This document shows positions 1-11,569 of a stretch of 64,000 bases of DNA, in pieces. A program made the translations under genes and the position numbers. Within the stretch, counting starts at the first letter, position 1; every line of letters begins with the position of its first letter. The stretch is taken from NCBI GenBank assembly GCA_907163375.1, contig CAJQUW010010377.1, forward strand, positions 1-64,000. The letters run 5' to 3'. Below the pieces are notes generated by a model that worked only from the letters and a program-made list of their open reading frames with translations, was not told where the DNA came from and searched no databases. Source of the DNA: Prostheceraeus crozeri (Eukaryota > Platyhelminthes > Polycladida > Euryleptidae).

Positions 1-115
1 AGACCGTTCAGGACCTCATAAAAAATTCAAAAAAATAGTATCTTTAAAAACGACATAAATTCATGAATTTGAACCCTTTTTCAGGTTATTAAGACTTAAA
101 TACAATTCGGCTTAG
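1..115 (+). repeat. Fragment of E2-type terminal inverted repeat
   Basis: About 115 bases match the outer part of the E2 left terminal repeat (from about 36081) with a few substitutions and small indels. The similarity stops abruptly near 115 and no virus-like genes follow. The extreme element tip lies outside the window. It is either a solo or truncated terminal repeat, or the end of a mostly deleted E2 relative. Confidence 0.75.
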
Positions 116-1966
116 ATCAAGAGTCAGCAAGCATTGCAACACAACATGTGCAATGTTTTCCCCCCTAGCTCTTTAGTCACGAGAGAAAGTGTCTTCTCCG
201 CGAGATGAGGAACGCATTGGCAGTCAGCACTCTTCTCCAATTATCTCTATATCAATGGTCGAGAGTCACTGATGTTCTTATCGATGTAGAAGGGCAATTA
301 ATGAGTTCAAAAGCTCTAATCTGAGTAACAACGCGGTAGTAAAGTTAAGCCAATGGAAAATCTAAATGATCTTAACGGTGAACTTTCGTATTTTGGGAAA
401 CAAAATTAGGTAATTCAACATAAATATGACCATGAGTAAAAGGTTCACGAAGCGTAGACATCTCGGACTTAAGAAATATCATAACCAGATCTAGCAATTT
501 CTTTGTCAACTTCTTATTCGACTTAATAACTTAAATAACTAAATCCGAATTATATTTTGCAAATCAGATCTGAACTCAAATCGAAAGCACATTTTCCTGG
601 TCCGATCCGAACTCAAGCGCGAAGCATATTTTGTAACTTATGCAACTGAACTTGCCGTTTTGAGTGAACTTCGACACCAGGTTGCATTTTTGGCAGATAC
701 TTAAACAAGTATAATTCCAAAAAGTTTCAAGATGTTAATTTCATTTTCCAACTTCTTAAAGGCCACATTTGCAGACTAGTGAGCATGTATTTTACTTTCA
801 CGAAAGTCGCTTTAGTTTTCGCAACTGAATTTGTGATAGCCCAAGAGATATTAGTTCGAATTAGTATCACTTCATGAAACCGTAGGGTACTCTCAATGGA
901 CGATTGACGAACTCCCCGACCACACTAAGTCATGTACAGTGGAACTCGGTGACAACTCGCATCAAGTGATCGACGCACAGAATTAAATATTTTATCTGCT
1001 TCGGTTTGCTAGAAGTGTGATTAATACGAAATCGCCGGCACATCGAGGAACCTATTGAGTGGGCAAAAAGGAATTCCTAAAATCCTACAGTGATAGGAAA
1101 AAAGTCGTGCGTCGCTTGCGGATTAATGTTGAGTTCCAGCAAAGTGCTTCGATTGTCAAAATTCCTTCAGATTCGAAGAATTCAGATAAGTGGGCGCAAG
1201 TTTTCTCCTTAATGCTGGACCTTCCAATCATTATTAAAAAAAGTAGAAGACGTACGAAAATTAGTTCACTTGAAGCCTTCACATCCCTCCTCAGCATTTC
1301 TCACTGTATAGTGCATACACTGAATCGAATGTTAGCTAGGCGATGTGTGTTTTGGTGTGTGCGAAGTGATATCACAGCATGCACGCATCTCTCACTGGCT
1401 CTGGTGTCCTCTGCTGACAGCTTATTGTTTGCCATTTCCAATAGCAAGCGACACACGAATTATCCATTCGAGAAGGAGCAAGTTGTCTAATTCTGTGATG
1501 TGCCATTTCGATAATAAGGTTACATATAACCCTTCCTTTCTAGGAAACCGAAGCGCGCGCAGATGAATCTAATTCTGTGGAACGACGTCATAACTGGGAT
1601 TGTCTTCATACTTCATTTCTATGAATATTTTTGATGCGATGTATTAGATTTGTATCGATAAGGATATGGGGTCTTGTCTTTTCCACTCCTATACCGGTCA
1701 CTAACAGTTATGAGTGTAAGCTTCGCTATTGATAAGAGGATTGAGAATTGAAATTCAGCTGCATTTGATAAATAGCAATTTGATTGGTTGCGTCAACAAT
1801 TGTCATAGATATAGAAGTTCCTTTAGTCTTTGACATAAAGTTATGATTTTGTGTTTTCAATGTGTTTTCTTCAAATACATTACAATAATGCACGTGTCTA
1901 AGAAATTCAGAAATCAAGGACTATCTCATACTTCATGTGATGACCTGACAATTCTAGAACTCATAT
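116..1966. other. Intergenic host DNA, nothing recognised
   Basis: AT-rich sequence with only short random-looking ORFs. The longest, at 1059-1490 (+), lacks a recognisable domain and is overlapped by antisense ORFs of similar size. No RNA gene or clear repeat was seen. Confidence 0.6.
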
Positions 1967-2225
1967 AATCATAGAAATAAACTGTTTATCTGAAGTTCGC
2001 TAGAATGGAAATTGACTCAAGGTCGCGGCACATCCGAGGGAACTAAGTTGGGGCATGAAGAACCAATTAAATGCTTCGATTTACTCATGTGACTGATTCT
2101 AACCCAATGATACAGACGTTGGCAGGTGCATCTAAGTGAAAATGCGTGCGATTTATGTGCCGTTATTGTGCATTGCATGAAGCTTAATTTCCATTCTAGA
2201 GGTTTTATTGTTGTCAATTTCTATG
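1967..2225. repeat. Dispersed repeat, copy 1
   Basis: The stretch around 2083-2215 recurs in the same orientation at about 3985-4142. The copy is bounded by inverted segments around TAGAATGGAAATTGAC and its complement, which suggests a small non-autonomous DNA transposon. There is no coding potential. Confidence 0.55.
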
Positions 2226-2725
2226 CATATAATCGAATCAAATAGCCTTTCAATTCGTCCGAATTTAAGCAATATCTACCGCACTTTCTTTTAGAATTTG
2301 GAATATTCTTCCAGGTGAGCACAACGGTTCCTCTATTTCGATACTGCGATTATCTCTCTGATTAATCTTCTGCATGGACCTCATACAAGCCTACTATTTA
2401 TAAAAAAGTGCTCATGACATTAAATTGAATGAATTACATAATCAAAGATATCCTAGCACACGTGAATAGTCCCTTCATTGTGAGAAGCTAAGTCTAACAA
2501 GTGATTGGCGGCTAATGGACCATGTGGCTTCATGTCTGGTGCACAATACATCAGGTGCCTTGACTAAAGATCTTTTTTGAAGATTTGTAGACGAATTATT
2601 GATCATGTCGTGAAAGCTGTTTCGCTCCATGTGAATGATTGCATCTGACTTTTTCCATTGTCTAAATACTGAAATATTAATGCAATTGCTGAACTAATCG
2701 AATTATTGATGTTTTACTTTAACTG

Positions 2726-3485
2726 ATACCGTATTTCTTTGAATATGAGACGCCCTTGAATAAGGGACGCATGTACAAAAAATAGACTGCTATAGACATA
2801 TTACATGCAGGCTATTGTAATGTGGTAGCTACATCCGCCTGAGCGATTATTAGGCCTACTTATCTTAGTAAAATAAGTCAGTCTACTAGTAAAAATAGGC
2901 GGGTAAATCATGACCAATATAGATAAGATTAAGGCTTATTGTTGTTTGTACATGCAGTACATGATGTTCGTACATACGTACATACGTACATGCAGGCCTA
3001 CTTAAGGTTACTTCATTACCATTTAAGGAGGATTATACGGTAAGCTTCCTCGGCTTTGGAGTCAAGTACCGGTCGAGTAACTTTTGCTGTAAATACTACT
3101 TTGATTATCGGTATTTTCGGTTTCGTAAATTCAGTCTAGTTACATGCATAGTGGCCAACATGTCTGGTATATGAAGTTTTAGTGAGTTACAAGATATGTA
3201 CTACAACCATAAATTCCTTTCATTTCCAAAATATCTGAATATGATAAAGCGTATATTATTAAGAAAAATTACTGGCGAAATTTGCCCATGACATAGGCCT
3301 AAGTGAGGAACGCAAAGGTTACCTAAGAGAATAGTAGCAAAAAACTAAGACATCTTTTTCTAATGAAAGAATGAAAACTTGAACATTTGATACATTTGAA
3401 AACTTGAACCCTGAATATGAGACGCATCAATCAGGGATCTGAAAAAAATAAGAGACGCGTCTCTTATTCAAAGAAATAAGGTATT
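2726..3485. mobile_element. MITE-like element with inverted ends
   Basis: The left end reads ATACCGTATTTCTTTGAAT followed by AGAGACGC-like sequence. The right end carries the inverted counterpart ending AATAAGGTAT near 3484. Both ends contain short copies of the GAGACGC motif. There is no transposase inside. A GTACATAC microsatellite lies near 2970-2995. The exact limits and target duplication are not resolved. Confidence 0.5.
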
Positions 3486-3523
3486 CGTGATTTATGAAGA
3501 TAAACTTTCAAGTGTGATAATCC

Positions 3524-3646
3524 TGTCTGTTCTTTTCGAGAGAACTCCACCTATTGAAAATCAATTAGCATATATTACTTTTACATAAGAATAATATATG
3601 CTAATTGATTTTCAACAGGTGGAGTTCTCCGGAAAAAGAGCAGACA
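3524..3646. repeat. Long foldback hairpin
   Basis: Two arms of about 50 bases (3524-3576 and 3592-3646) are near-perfect reverse complements separated by a loop of roughly 15-20 bases. The arm core is CTCCACCTATTGAAAATC on the left. This is typical of a foldback or palindromic MITE. It is non-coding. Confidence 0.7.
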
Positions 3647-3945
3647 CGATATTCGCAATTGTTAGATAACGATTAAAGAGAAAATGCAGCTCCTCAATCA
3701 ATTGAATGGAATGAAATCTACAAACGAACTAGAATTGCCCTTTCTGAATTGAACCGTATCTACTATTGGCTTGGAAGTGGATTTCAGTTGTCGAATTTTA
3801 CTATTGTTTTGGAATTGACACTATAAATTCGCACTTGCTATTGTTGTCCTGGTGAGTGCCGTTCATGGTCTATAAAGCCAATATGCGTATATCTGATCAG
3901 ATTTGTTGTGTCACCACGTACAACCGTGCAAAAAGACACTGAACA

Positions 3946-4399
3946 GGGGTCTATTGCATAAAAATAATTGGAATAATTGCAATAATGGAATTGCACATGT
4001 GACTGATTCTAACCCAATCATGCAGCCGTTGAAAGTGTATCTAAGTGAAAATTCGTGCGATTTTTGTGCCACTATTGTGAATTGAAAGCTTTGCATCCAT
4101 TCTAGAAGTTTTGTTGTTATCAATTTCTACGACTTCAGATAAACAATATATTTCTATGGTAATGTTGGAATGTTGGTAATGTGACATTATTGATGAAAGC
4201 TAATCGGCTGTGGTCTCAGTAGGTCGATGCAAATTTAACACTTCATTAGAGAGAGAGAGAGATTCAAATAGAAGTTTAGAAGCGGTTAAACAGATGTAAT
4301 TATTAGTTTATGAAACCGAATTTTCTTCAACTATTATTTATCAGTTGTGAACTGATAAATATCAGATACTAACTTTTGAGCTTTTATGCAATAGACCCC
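3946..4399. mobile_element. MITE-like element containing dispersed repeat copy 2
   Basis: An 18-base terminal inverted repeat GGGGTCTATTGCATAAAA sits at 3946 and is inverted at 4382-4399. The interior carries the second copy of the 1967-2225 repeat (about 3985-4142) and a GA microsatellite near 4250. There is no transposase ORF. Confidence 0.55.
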
Positions 4400-5163
4400 C
4401 AGAATGCTCTGTTACAGAAGGGTAAAAGGCTTTCCAAGCCGACCAACCGTAAACCAAACAGACATGTTCTAGGCCACGACCCGTCAGACGCCTATCAGTT
4501 CTGCAGAATCACAAACATACTTGTAAAACACTATAGAACTCAAAGACGCTGGCAAAGCATTCTTGACAAAGACTGAATGTACTCGTCTGGAGGTTAAACC
4601 ATCGGACGATAAAAGCCTCAATGTAGACATACTTTTATAATTTTCTTTAATTTCAATGTAAAGACTTCGAGAAGCTCAGTGACATTTTTCCTTTATAAAA
4701 TAGTAATTAGATTTGAATGCAAGCGCGTAGTTGTCCAGAAGCGCTGAATTGTTATTTAGTTTTCTGATTCTGTCTTTATATTCTGTTAGTCTCGGTCCAT
4801 ATCAGAGTTTAGTAGATAGTGGCCCAAACAGAAGTCTACTCAAAACATCGAAATTCTTCATACATTCACATGTTTTGATTCGATATCGTTTCATGACGTG
4901 AAATTACAGTATTTTGAATCTGACATAGTCTTCAGATATCAGCTATCGACACGATTGTCATCATCGCCGCTCTTTGAGAAGCAGATGAACTGTGACCGTT
5001 TCCATAGAATTGATTGATTTGGAGGACAACTACGATGTGATTACTTCTTCATAGACGGAAATTGACTGTATTTTTTTGAGTACAGATTTTTCCTATCTTG
5101 TTGTTTATGCAATCACATTTCAAGTATATGTAGCAATTTCACAAAAAATCCAAATTCAACATC
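4400..5163. other. Intergenic host DNA, nothing recognised
   Basis: No ORF with a recognisable domain, no RNA gene and no clear repeat were seen here. Confidence 0.6.
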
Positions 5164-5433
5164 ATCTAGAGCAGGGGTTTTCAAAATTATTTTTCGCGCC
5201 CCAATCGAAATTATTAACTACTGCCTCACACCCCACTATCAACTTGTCAACGCCACACGACGTAAATTCCGACGTTGAATTATCGGTAGTGATCATGATT
5301 TACCACGTTCTCATAACTATTCCTACATTTAAAACATCCTATCAAAAGTGTACATGGTGAAGTGAATGGAAAGTAGCATCCGGAATGAAACTTAAGTACC
5401 TTTATCAAAACGTTCGTACAGAAAAGTTCCGCC

Positions 5434-5667
5434 TCAATGAGGAAAATGGGCCTGTTTGGACAGCTTTCCAAAATCACGCTTATTCGAAGAAAGTTGCAGC
5501 CGAAGATCTGAAGAAACATTGAGGCGGTTGCGGAATTTGTCCTTCAGATATGAGAGACGAGAGAATCCCATTTCGCACAAGTATGTAGATGCAAGACGAA
5601 CAGCGATTCGAAGAGCACACGCAGTGACAAGGGAATTCTTTTGCGTGCGGACATGCATGAGTGGCAT
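5434..5667 (-). pseudogene. hAT transposase, C-terminal remnant
   Basis: The minus-strand frame contains an ASTYLCEMGFS block followed by KDKFRNRLN and SDLRLQLSS. This arrangement is characteristic of the C-terminal dimerisation region of hAT transposases of the ZBED5/FAM200 type. The catalytic core and N-terminal BED finger are missing. The fragment ends about where the LINE begins, near 5690. It is therefore a relic of the transposase that once mobilised the surrounding element and is not expected to be functional. Confidence 0.7.
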
Positions 5668-5689
5668 CTATGAGGGAAGTGCCTCTAGA

Positions 5690-8600
5690 GCTCTTTTTTT
5701 TTTTTTACTGAATTTTCACCCCTAGCACAGCTATGAGCCATGAACGAAGCTAGGGGTTACTCAATGAAAAACTAATAAATTGTATTATTTTAAATAAATA
5801 AAAATAGAAAAAAACAACAGATCTTCTAATCTGATTAAACTGTCCCCATCAGAAACATGTTCGCACGCCTCTTGAAAGTATCAAGATTGTATTGGTCAGG
5901 GAAAGTGGTCTGGGGAAGCTGATTCCAAAGCTGTGTCGTGCGAACAAAAAAGCTTTTCGAGCGACTCACAGTACGTGCGCGTTCTAAGCTCACATGATAG
6001 CATGTGAGTGCATTAGCTCTGCGTGTGCTTCTGGAGAAGATCTTAGGTTTGGGTACGCACTCATTTACTGCAGAGCTGCTTCTACCGAAATAGTACCTGT
6101 AGAAGAGACTGAGTGAAGCAACATCCCGTCTGACGGAGAGCGGCTGCAACTTGCTAGCAAGATTTTCACCCATGAGATTCTTGACACGTTTCTCAACCCG
6201 TTCAAGGAGGTTAAGATGCGTTTGTGGGGCGCCTGCCCACAGATGACAACAATACTCCATCAGAGGACGAATAGTGGACTTGTAAAGATAGCAGACAGTC
6301 TGTGGTGGAAGATAGCTGCTGGCACGATAGAGACTACCAATGCGTTGAGCTGCCTGCTTGCTAATGGATTGGATGTACGGTTTCCATGACAAGTCCTTCG
6401 TAACCGCCAATCCAAGGAAGGAGATGGAATCTTGTTCTCTGATCCTATTATCTGACATCTTAATGCTATGATCATCATCTCCTTTAAGTCGTGAGTGCAG
6501 AATACTATGAGTTTTTGAAGGATTGAAGGAAACAAGCCAATTGGCGCCCCATTCTGAGACCCTGCGTAAGTCTTCATTAAGAACGTCGCATAGCTGCTGA
6601 CGTTGCTGAGTGTTCTTAGCGAGTCGCTCATTGGAATTGAAGAGTGTTGTGTCATCTGCATACATCACCAATTTACTCACTAGGCAGTCTGGGAGGTCGT
6701 TGATGTACAGCAGAAAAAGAGTGGGTCCCAAAATTGACCCTTGAGGAACTCCTGCATTGATAAACTTGGTGGAAGACTTTTGGCCATCTAAGACGACAGA
6801 TATCTGCCGATCACTAAGAAAAGAAGCAAGAAGTTTGTGGAGTTGATTAGCAACTCCATAGGACTTGAGCTTCATAAGGAGTCCCTGATGCCAGACTTTA
6901 TCGAATGCCTTGGAAATATCCAAGGCAACTGATCTCGTCTCACCTTGTCTGTCAAGGACACGACTCACATGTTCAGTGACATATGAAAGAAGATCTGCAG
7001 TTGATCGAGAGTGCCTGAAGCCATACTGTTCTTCTGATAGAAGGTTCTGAGTTTCAAGGAAGTTAACAATGTGTTGGTTAATCACTGCTTCAAAAATCTT
7101 GCCAGCAATTGGAAGCAGGCTGATAGGACGGTAACTAGATGGAAGAGATGAGTCAGAACCTTTCTTTGGAACTGGAACCACGGAAGCTACTTTCCAACAA
7201 GAGGGAAACTCACCGGTGGATACACATCTATTGAACAGTTTAGATAAAAGTGGAGAAAGCTCAGGTGAGAGATGCTTGAAGACCGAAACCGGGATGCCAT
7301 CTGGTCCACTAGACTTAGAGCTATCGAGACCGGCGATGATCTTTTTGACGTTTCGGACTGTGACTGAAGGAGGACTAACTGTCTCATCAGTGCGCGTGGG
7401 AATTGGAGGTGGAATTCTACCTCCATCGTCTAATGACGAATTCTTCGCAAACTCTTTGCAAAGAAGCTCGGCTTTGTCTGCTGAGGTTGTCGCCATAGAA
7501 GTACTGACTTCGGCAAGACGGAGTGCTGGGATGGAGGATTTGTTCCTATTGGTGACACTGTTGTAAATCCTCCAGAAGTCCTTAGAGCCAAGCTTTTGGG
7601 TAGCAATGGATTTCCGTACATACAAAGCGTAACGGCTTTTGGCCTGATGTATGGTTTCCTTGCAATATCTACGTGCGGTTTTGTACAATTCAAGATTGCC
7701 AGCGCTACTGTCACGCTTATACTTATGGAAAAAGTGGTCACGCTGGCAAGTTGCAGCTGCACATTCTGGTGTAAACCAAGGTTGTGAGTGGGGCTTCATT
7801 TGGAAAGTACGGTGAGGAATGTAGGCCAGAATCAAATTCTCAGCTTGAACTTGACTAAGAAAAGTGCGGAAGCCACACCAGTCTGCTTTGGAGAATTGAT
7901 AAACTGTTCTATGGAAGGGTGCAGACGGTGTGGAGCAAACTTGTTTGCCAGAAACTGTGATAACACAGTGATCAGACGTGCCGAGGGGAGAAGTAACCTT
8001 GTGTGAAAAACAAGTTGGATTTGAGGTGAGAAACAGGTCAAGGAGATATCCAGTATCCCCAGCTCGGTCAGGAACTCTGGTAGGACAAGTGACAATTTGA
8101 CTAAGGTTGTGAGAGACAGCGAAATCCTGGGCTGCCTGACCGGAGAGATCGGTGGTGCGTGAGTGCACAAGCCAGTCAACATTGTGCACGTTGAAGTCAC
8201 CAAAAACGGCAACTTCAGCGCTGGGATACTCTTGTAGAAGAGAATCGATCTTGTCAGAAAGAACATTGAAAATATCCGCATTAGTTGATGGAGAGCGGTA
8301 TAGGAAAAATAGAAGAAGTGTGGTCTTCTGCAGCGGCGCAATGAAGGCAAGATACTCATGCCTTGGATCCTCTGAGCTGCGAAGCCTTCTCAAGGGAAGG
8401 CTTGTCTTGGCATAGACTCCAAGACCATGACAAGGTGCTTTATCCATCCGGTGAAATATGTATCCATCAGGAGTAACGTCGCTTGATGACACACTGGGAT
8501 CTAACCTGGTTTCCGACAGGGCTAGAAGATCTGGTGACTTACCTTGCAGGAAGATGTTGATGTCGTCGTAATTGGACCTCAGTCCTCTTACGATGCACGC

Positions 8601-8800
8601 TAACAGATGGTGTACAGCTGCTGCTCTCCTTGATTTTAACACCTCTCTTTACTTCACTTTCCACTTTAAAATCTCTTCGCCTTATCTTAATTACCTTTCC
8701 ATCCTGTCACTTGGCGAATGTAAAGCTGATGATAACAATAACACAACTTCTCTGACTGCGAGACAAGACGGTGTTCTAAAAACTCTCTCTCCGGGCTGTT
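5690..8800 (-). mobile_element. Non-LTR retrotransposon (Jockey/CR1-like LINE), minus strand
   Basis: One long ORF (5835-8642) is followed on the minus strand by a short 3' region and a poly-A tail seen as a T run near 5693-5706. No ORF1 was found, so the copy is probably 5' truncated. The 5' limit near 8800 is approximate and no target duplication was identified. Confidence 0.7.
5835..8642 (-). CDS. LINE ORF2: endonuclease and reverse transcriptase
   Basis: The product is 935 residues with no internal stop, so this copy looks recent. The N-terminal third is an APE-type endonuclease, with SETRLD, GDFNVHNVDW and a C-terminal SDHCV motif. The middle is a reverse transcriptase with SSGPDGIPV, SYRPISLLP, ALDISKAFDKVWH, GVPQGSILGP and the catalytic YADDT. 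The C-terminal part contains the usual post-RT thumb region of Jockey/CR1-type LINEs. The protein nicks target DNA and primes reverse transcription of its own RNA. Family rank below Jockey/CR1-like is not assigned. The exact start codon is uncertain because the 5' end appears truncated. Confidence 0.9.
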   Translation of the reverse strand: MLKSRRAAAVHHLLACIVRGLRSNYDDINIFLQGKSPDLLALSETRLDPSVSSSDVTPDGYIFHRMDKAPCHGLGVYAKTSLPLRRLRSSEDPRHEYLAFIAPLQKTTLLLFFLYRSPSTNADIFNVLSDKIDSLLQEYPSAEVAVFGDFNVHNVDWLVHSRTTDLSGQAAQDFAVSHNLSQIVTCPTRVPDRAGDTGYLLDLFLTSNPTCFSHKVTSPLGTSDHCVITVSGKQVCSTPSAPFHRTVYQFSKADWCGFRTFLSQVQAENLILAYIPHRTFQMKPHSQPWFTPECAAATCQRDHFFHKYKRDSSAGNLELYKTARRYCKETIHQAKSRYALYVRKSIATQKLGSKDFWRIYNSVTNRNKSSIPALRLAEVSTSMATTSADKAELLCKEFAKNSSLDDGGRIPPPIPTRTDETVSPPSVTVRNVKKIIAGLDSSKSSGPDGIPVSVFKHLSPELSPLLSKLFNRCVSTGEFPSCWKVASVVPVPKKGSDSSLPSSYRPISLLPIAGKIFEAVINQHIVNFLETQNLLSEEQYGFRHSRSTADLLSYVTEHVSRVLDRQGETRSVALDISKAFDKVWHQGLLMKLKSYGVANQLHKLLASFLSDRQISVVLDGQKSSTKFINAGVPQGSILGPTLFLLYINDLPDCLVSKLVMYADDTTLFNSNERLAKNTQQRQQLCDVLNEDLRRVSEWGANWLVSFNPSKTHSILHSRLKGDDDHSIKMSDNRIREQDSISFLGLAVTKDLSWKPYIQSISKQAAQRIGSLYRASSYLPPQTVCYLYKSTIRPLMEYCCHLWAGAPQTHLNLLERVEKRVKNLMGENLASKLQPLSVRRDVASLSLFYRYYFGRSSSAVNECVPKPKIFSRSTRRANALTCYHVSLERARTVSRSKSFFVRTTQLWNQLPQTTFPDQYNLDTFKRRANMFLMGTV

Positions 8801-8960
8801 GGAGACTAGAATAACTTACTTTGGTGATTTATATGTATCTGTATATATCTGCTGTATATCTCTCCAACACCGGGTCATAAAGTAAGCAAAGTAGTCTTCG
8901 CAGACGCCATTGCGTCACGCCCCACCGAAAAGTTTGTCGCGCCTCCTTTGGGAAACCCTG

Positions 8961-11560
8961 ATTTAGAGCAAAAGACTCAAAATCCCGAGTGTGTTTTGGG
9001 TAACGCCAACCCTGTGTGCAGCTGAGCGTTTGCTTCACACAATAGCAAGCTTCGCAGACTTCGAGAAGCGTGGATTCACCGTAGAGCTAGTTCACTTTTC
9101 TTTTATGCGACTCGCATTTCTAATACACTCGTGATTCAATGATGTTGACATTTTCTATTAATACTTGATGATTGTGACGACTCCTTGTATTATCTGATTT
9201 ACAATTGTTCACTAATTATGAGCACTTTCTCCTGCATTCACAATTGAAGAAGGAATGGCTCTGAAACTTTCAATTTGAACACATTTCTAATTCGAAAGTC
9301 ACCAGTAAGGAGCAGTACATTCTATTATCCAGCACAGGGCAAACGCCAAGGAGAGTTTTATCGAGAGCTGTGAACAGGTATCGTTGATCTGATGATGGCA
9401 TGATAACATGTAAAGAAAAATATAAGCGATCTGTACAAGATTGTTGCTTATTTGTTGCTTATTAAGAGAGGAAGCAGAGAGTCAATAGAATCATAGCTTT
9501 GTCTTGTCGACAATTATCATCGAGTAGAATTATGATGCCTGGTTGTTAAGATTGGCATGAATTCCATTCGTCTTCAATGTGATGAAGAGATTGTTTAGAT
9601 GAAAATTACGGTGCAGGATGAGTGTACTGCATTTACCTGAGCATATAGAGCATATGTGGTCATTAACATATTTCTGCCACGATGATCAGTGACGATTTCG
9701 TAAACCAGCCACTTTGATATAGTGGATTTCAGGAAGAAATGTGCGACATCAACAAACGGGAAGGATGACTGCTCTTGTTAGCATGATCAGTGTTGAAATG
9801 AACTATATATACTTTTAACGGACCTGGGATATAACGTGTAAAATAATACAATCCCTTCAAGGATGTTATAAGCGGCTATATCGTGCCATTAAATAAAAAT
9901 GTCTACAGAAAATATGTTACTTGATATACTGACGAATTCATGTAATAAAAGGACGCTGGAGATGGGGAAGAAAAAGAGAAAAAAATCACATTATCAGATG
10001 AATAGGAATGCAAAATCTTGCTTTAGAAAGCAAATGTTGCAAAAAGAAAGATGGGCTTACATGACATACAAATAACTATCAAATTAAGTGACTCATGATC
10101 ATGTAGACTTTGTATTAGTGTAACAAACAGATTACGTATCAATGAGAGTAACAAACGCAATATTTCAAGTGTCGTTGAAGGTGAAAATAAATCTAACAGA
10201 CATACAGTATCGTTGACGCCAGTAATCACAATAATCATATTTAATAATCATCATCTTGATGTGCAAGGAGCTATCGGTACACGCATTACAAAAAAAATAA
10301 TGCACAAAGTTGAGATATAGCACGCCTCATCTGAGCAAAATGTAGCTAACGATCAGCGAGGCGAAAAGTCAAAAGTTCAAGGATTCCCGGCTACCAAGGA
10401 AATCAATGAATCGGCAAGCAGGTACAGATAGGCAGAGGGAATGAAACGACTCGGTTAGAAAATTTCCACTGACGATGTTCAAGTTTGAGTCAGTAGCAAG
10501 CGAATTTGGTGATGGAATATTCAATAAGTGATGATAGGCCGTATAGGTGACATACAAATCATACTTGCAAACTGTGTGCTGGTAATTCATACTTCTGGGC
10601 CGAAAATATCATAGTGAGGCTGGGGCCGCAAGGATGGACGAATTCATACTATTGCAGAGAAGCGGTAAGACAGCAAAACACGACAGCGACCAAGCAGACG
10701 ACGATAGGAGCAACCTTTTCCACAAATCAAAACTAACACTCGACAGACGTACACGGAGAACACTGACACACTCCGCACCAACAAATCACCATTCTTAAAA
10801 GAGCACCGTATGTACATACACGTAGCACAAGCCCCTCTGTCCACTCTTCACCTCTTTGTCCCCTCTGTAAATGACAGTCGCGCAATACCAAACATCTCTT
10901 CTTTTGCCCAACGCCTGACGCTCCCTGGACCCCCTCCCAATAGCAAGGCGGTTGACATCAACACTACCACGAAAAGCGGAGCAGTATAAAGTAATTAGTT
11001 TTGCAAAGACTACTGTATACTTCGGGGGGTCGCACGTGGACTGGTAACTTTGAAAATTGTATTTTAAAGCATACAAAGCGAAACATAATGATATCAAAAG
11101 TTAATTTTTAGAATATGTCCCATTTCTGAAATAGAAATTGTATTCATTTCGAATCTGCTGGCCTTGCGGGAGATGGATAGAATTGATAATCCACACTTTG
11201 GATGAAAACAAAAACACAAATTCAACGTGATATCTATACTTCAAACTTCTAACGACTGAGTTGTCTCGCGCAGCATGTCTAAAGAGTGAATATTCAGTAT
11301 GTGTAGGAGATCACGTCACTCTGACAGCCATTGGCTGGCTAGACAGGAAAGTCGCAATGGAACGAATTTAAACCAGTCAGTCTAGTTGCTTTTTAACGGG
11401 GAAAATATGTAATGTATCATATTTAAGCAATTGCAGCAATTATAAATATTTTTAGGTACAAATACTATCCTGAAGCAAAATGCACCTTGTACAAAAAAAC
11501 GAAAGTCAATTGGAAGAACTTCATGAAGGATGCTGGCTGTGCTTCCCCTTACGATGGCAA
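8961..11560. other. Intergenic host DNA, nothing recognised
   Basis: ORFs here are short and overlap on both strands without recognisable domains. No RNA genes were seen. Confidence 0.55.
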
Positions 11561-11569
11561 TAGATAGTC

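Larger units (their letters stand above)
5172..8960 (-). mobile_element. hAT-family element remnant with a LINE inside
   Basis: The left end begins CAGGGGTTTTCAAAA and the right end is the inverted match ending GGGAAACCCTG. Both carry the GCGCC-rich ends common in hAT elements. The flanking 8-mers ATCTAGAG (5164-5171) and ATTTAGAG (8961-8968) differ at one base, fitting an aged 8-bp hAT target duplication. Only the C-terminal end of a transposase survives inside. A LINE occupies most of the interior. Confidence 0.7.

Noticed and set aside
7187..8415. Plus- and minus-strand ORFs of 70-175 codons inside the LINE
   Set aside because: They are shadows of the intact 935-residue LINE ORF in other frames.
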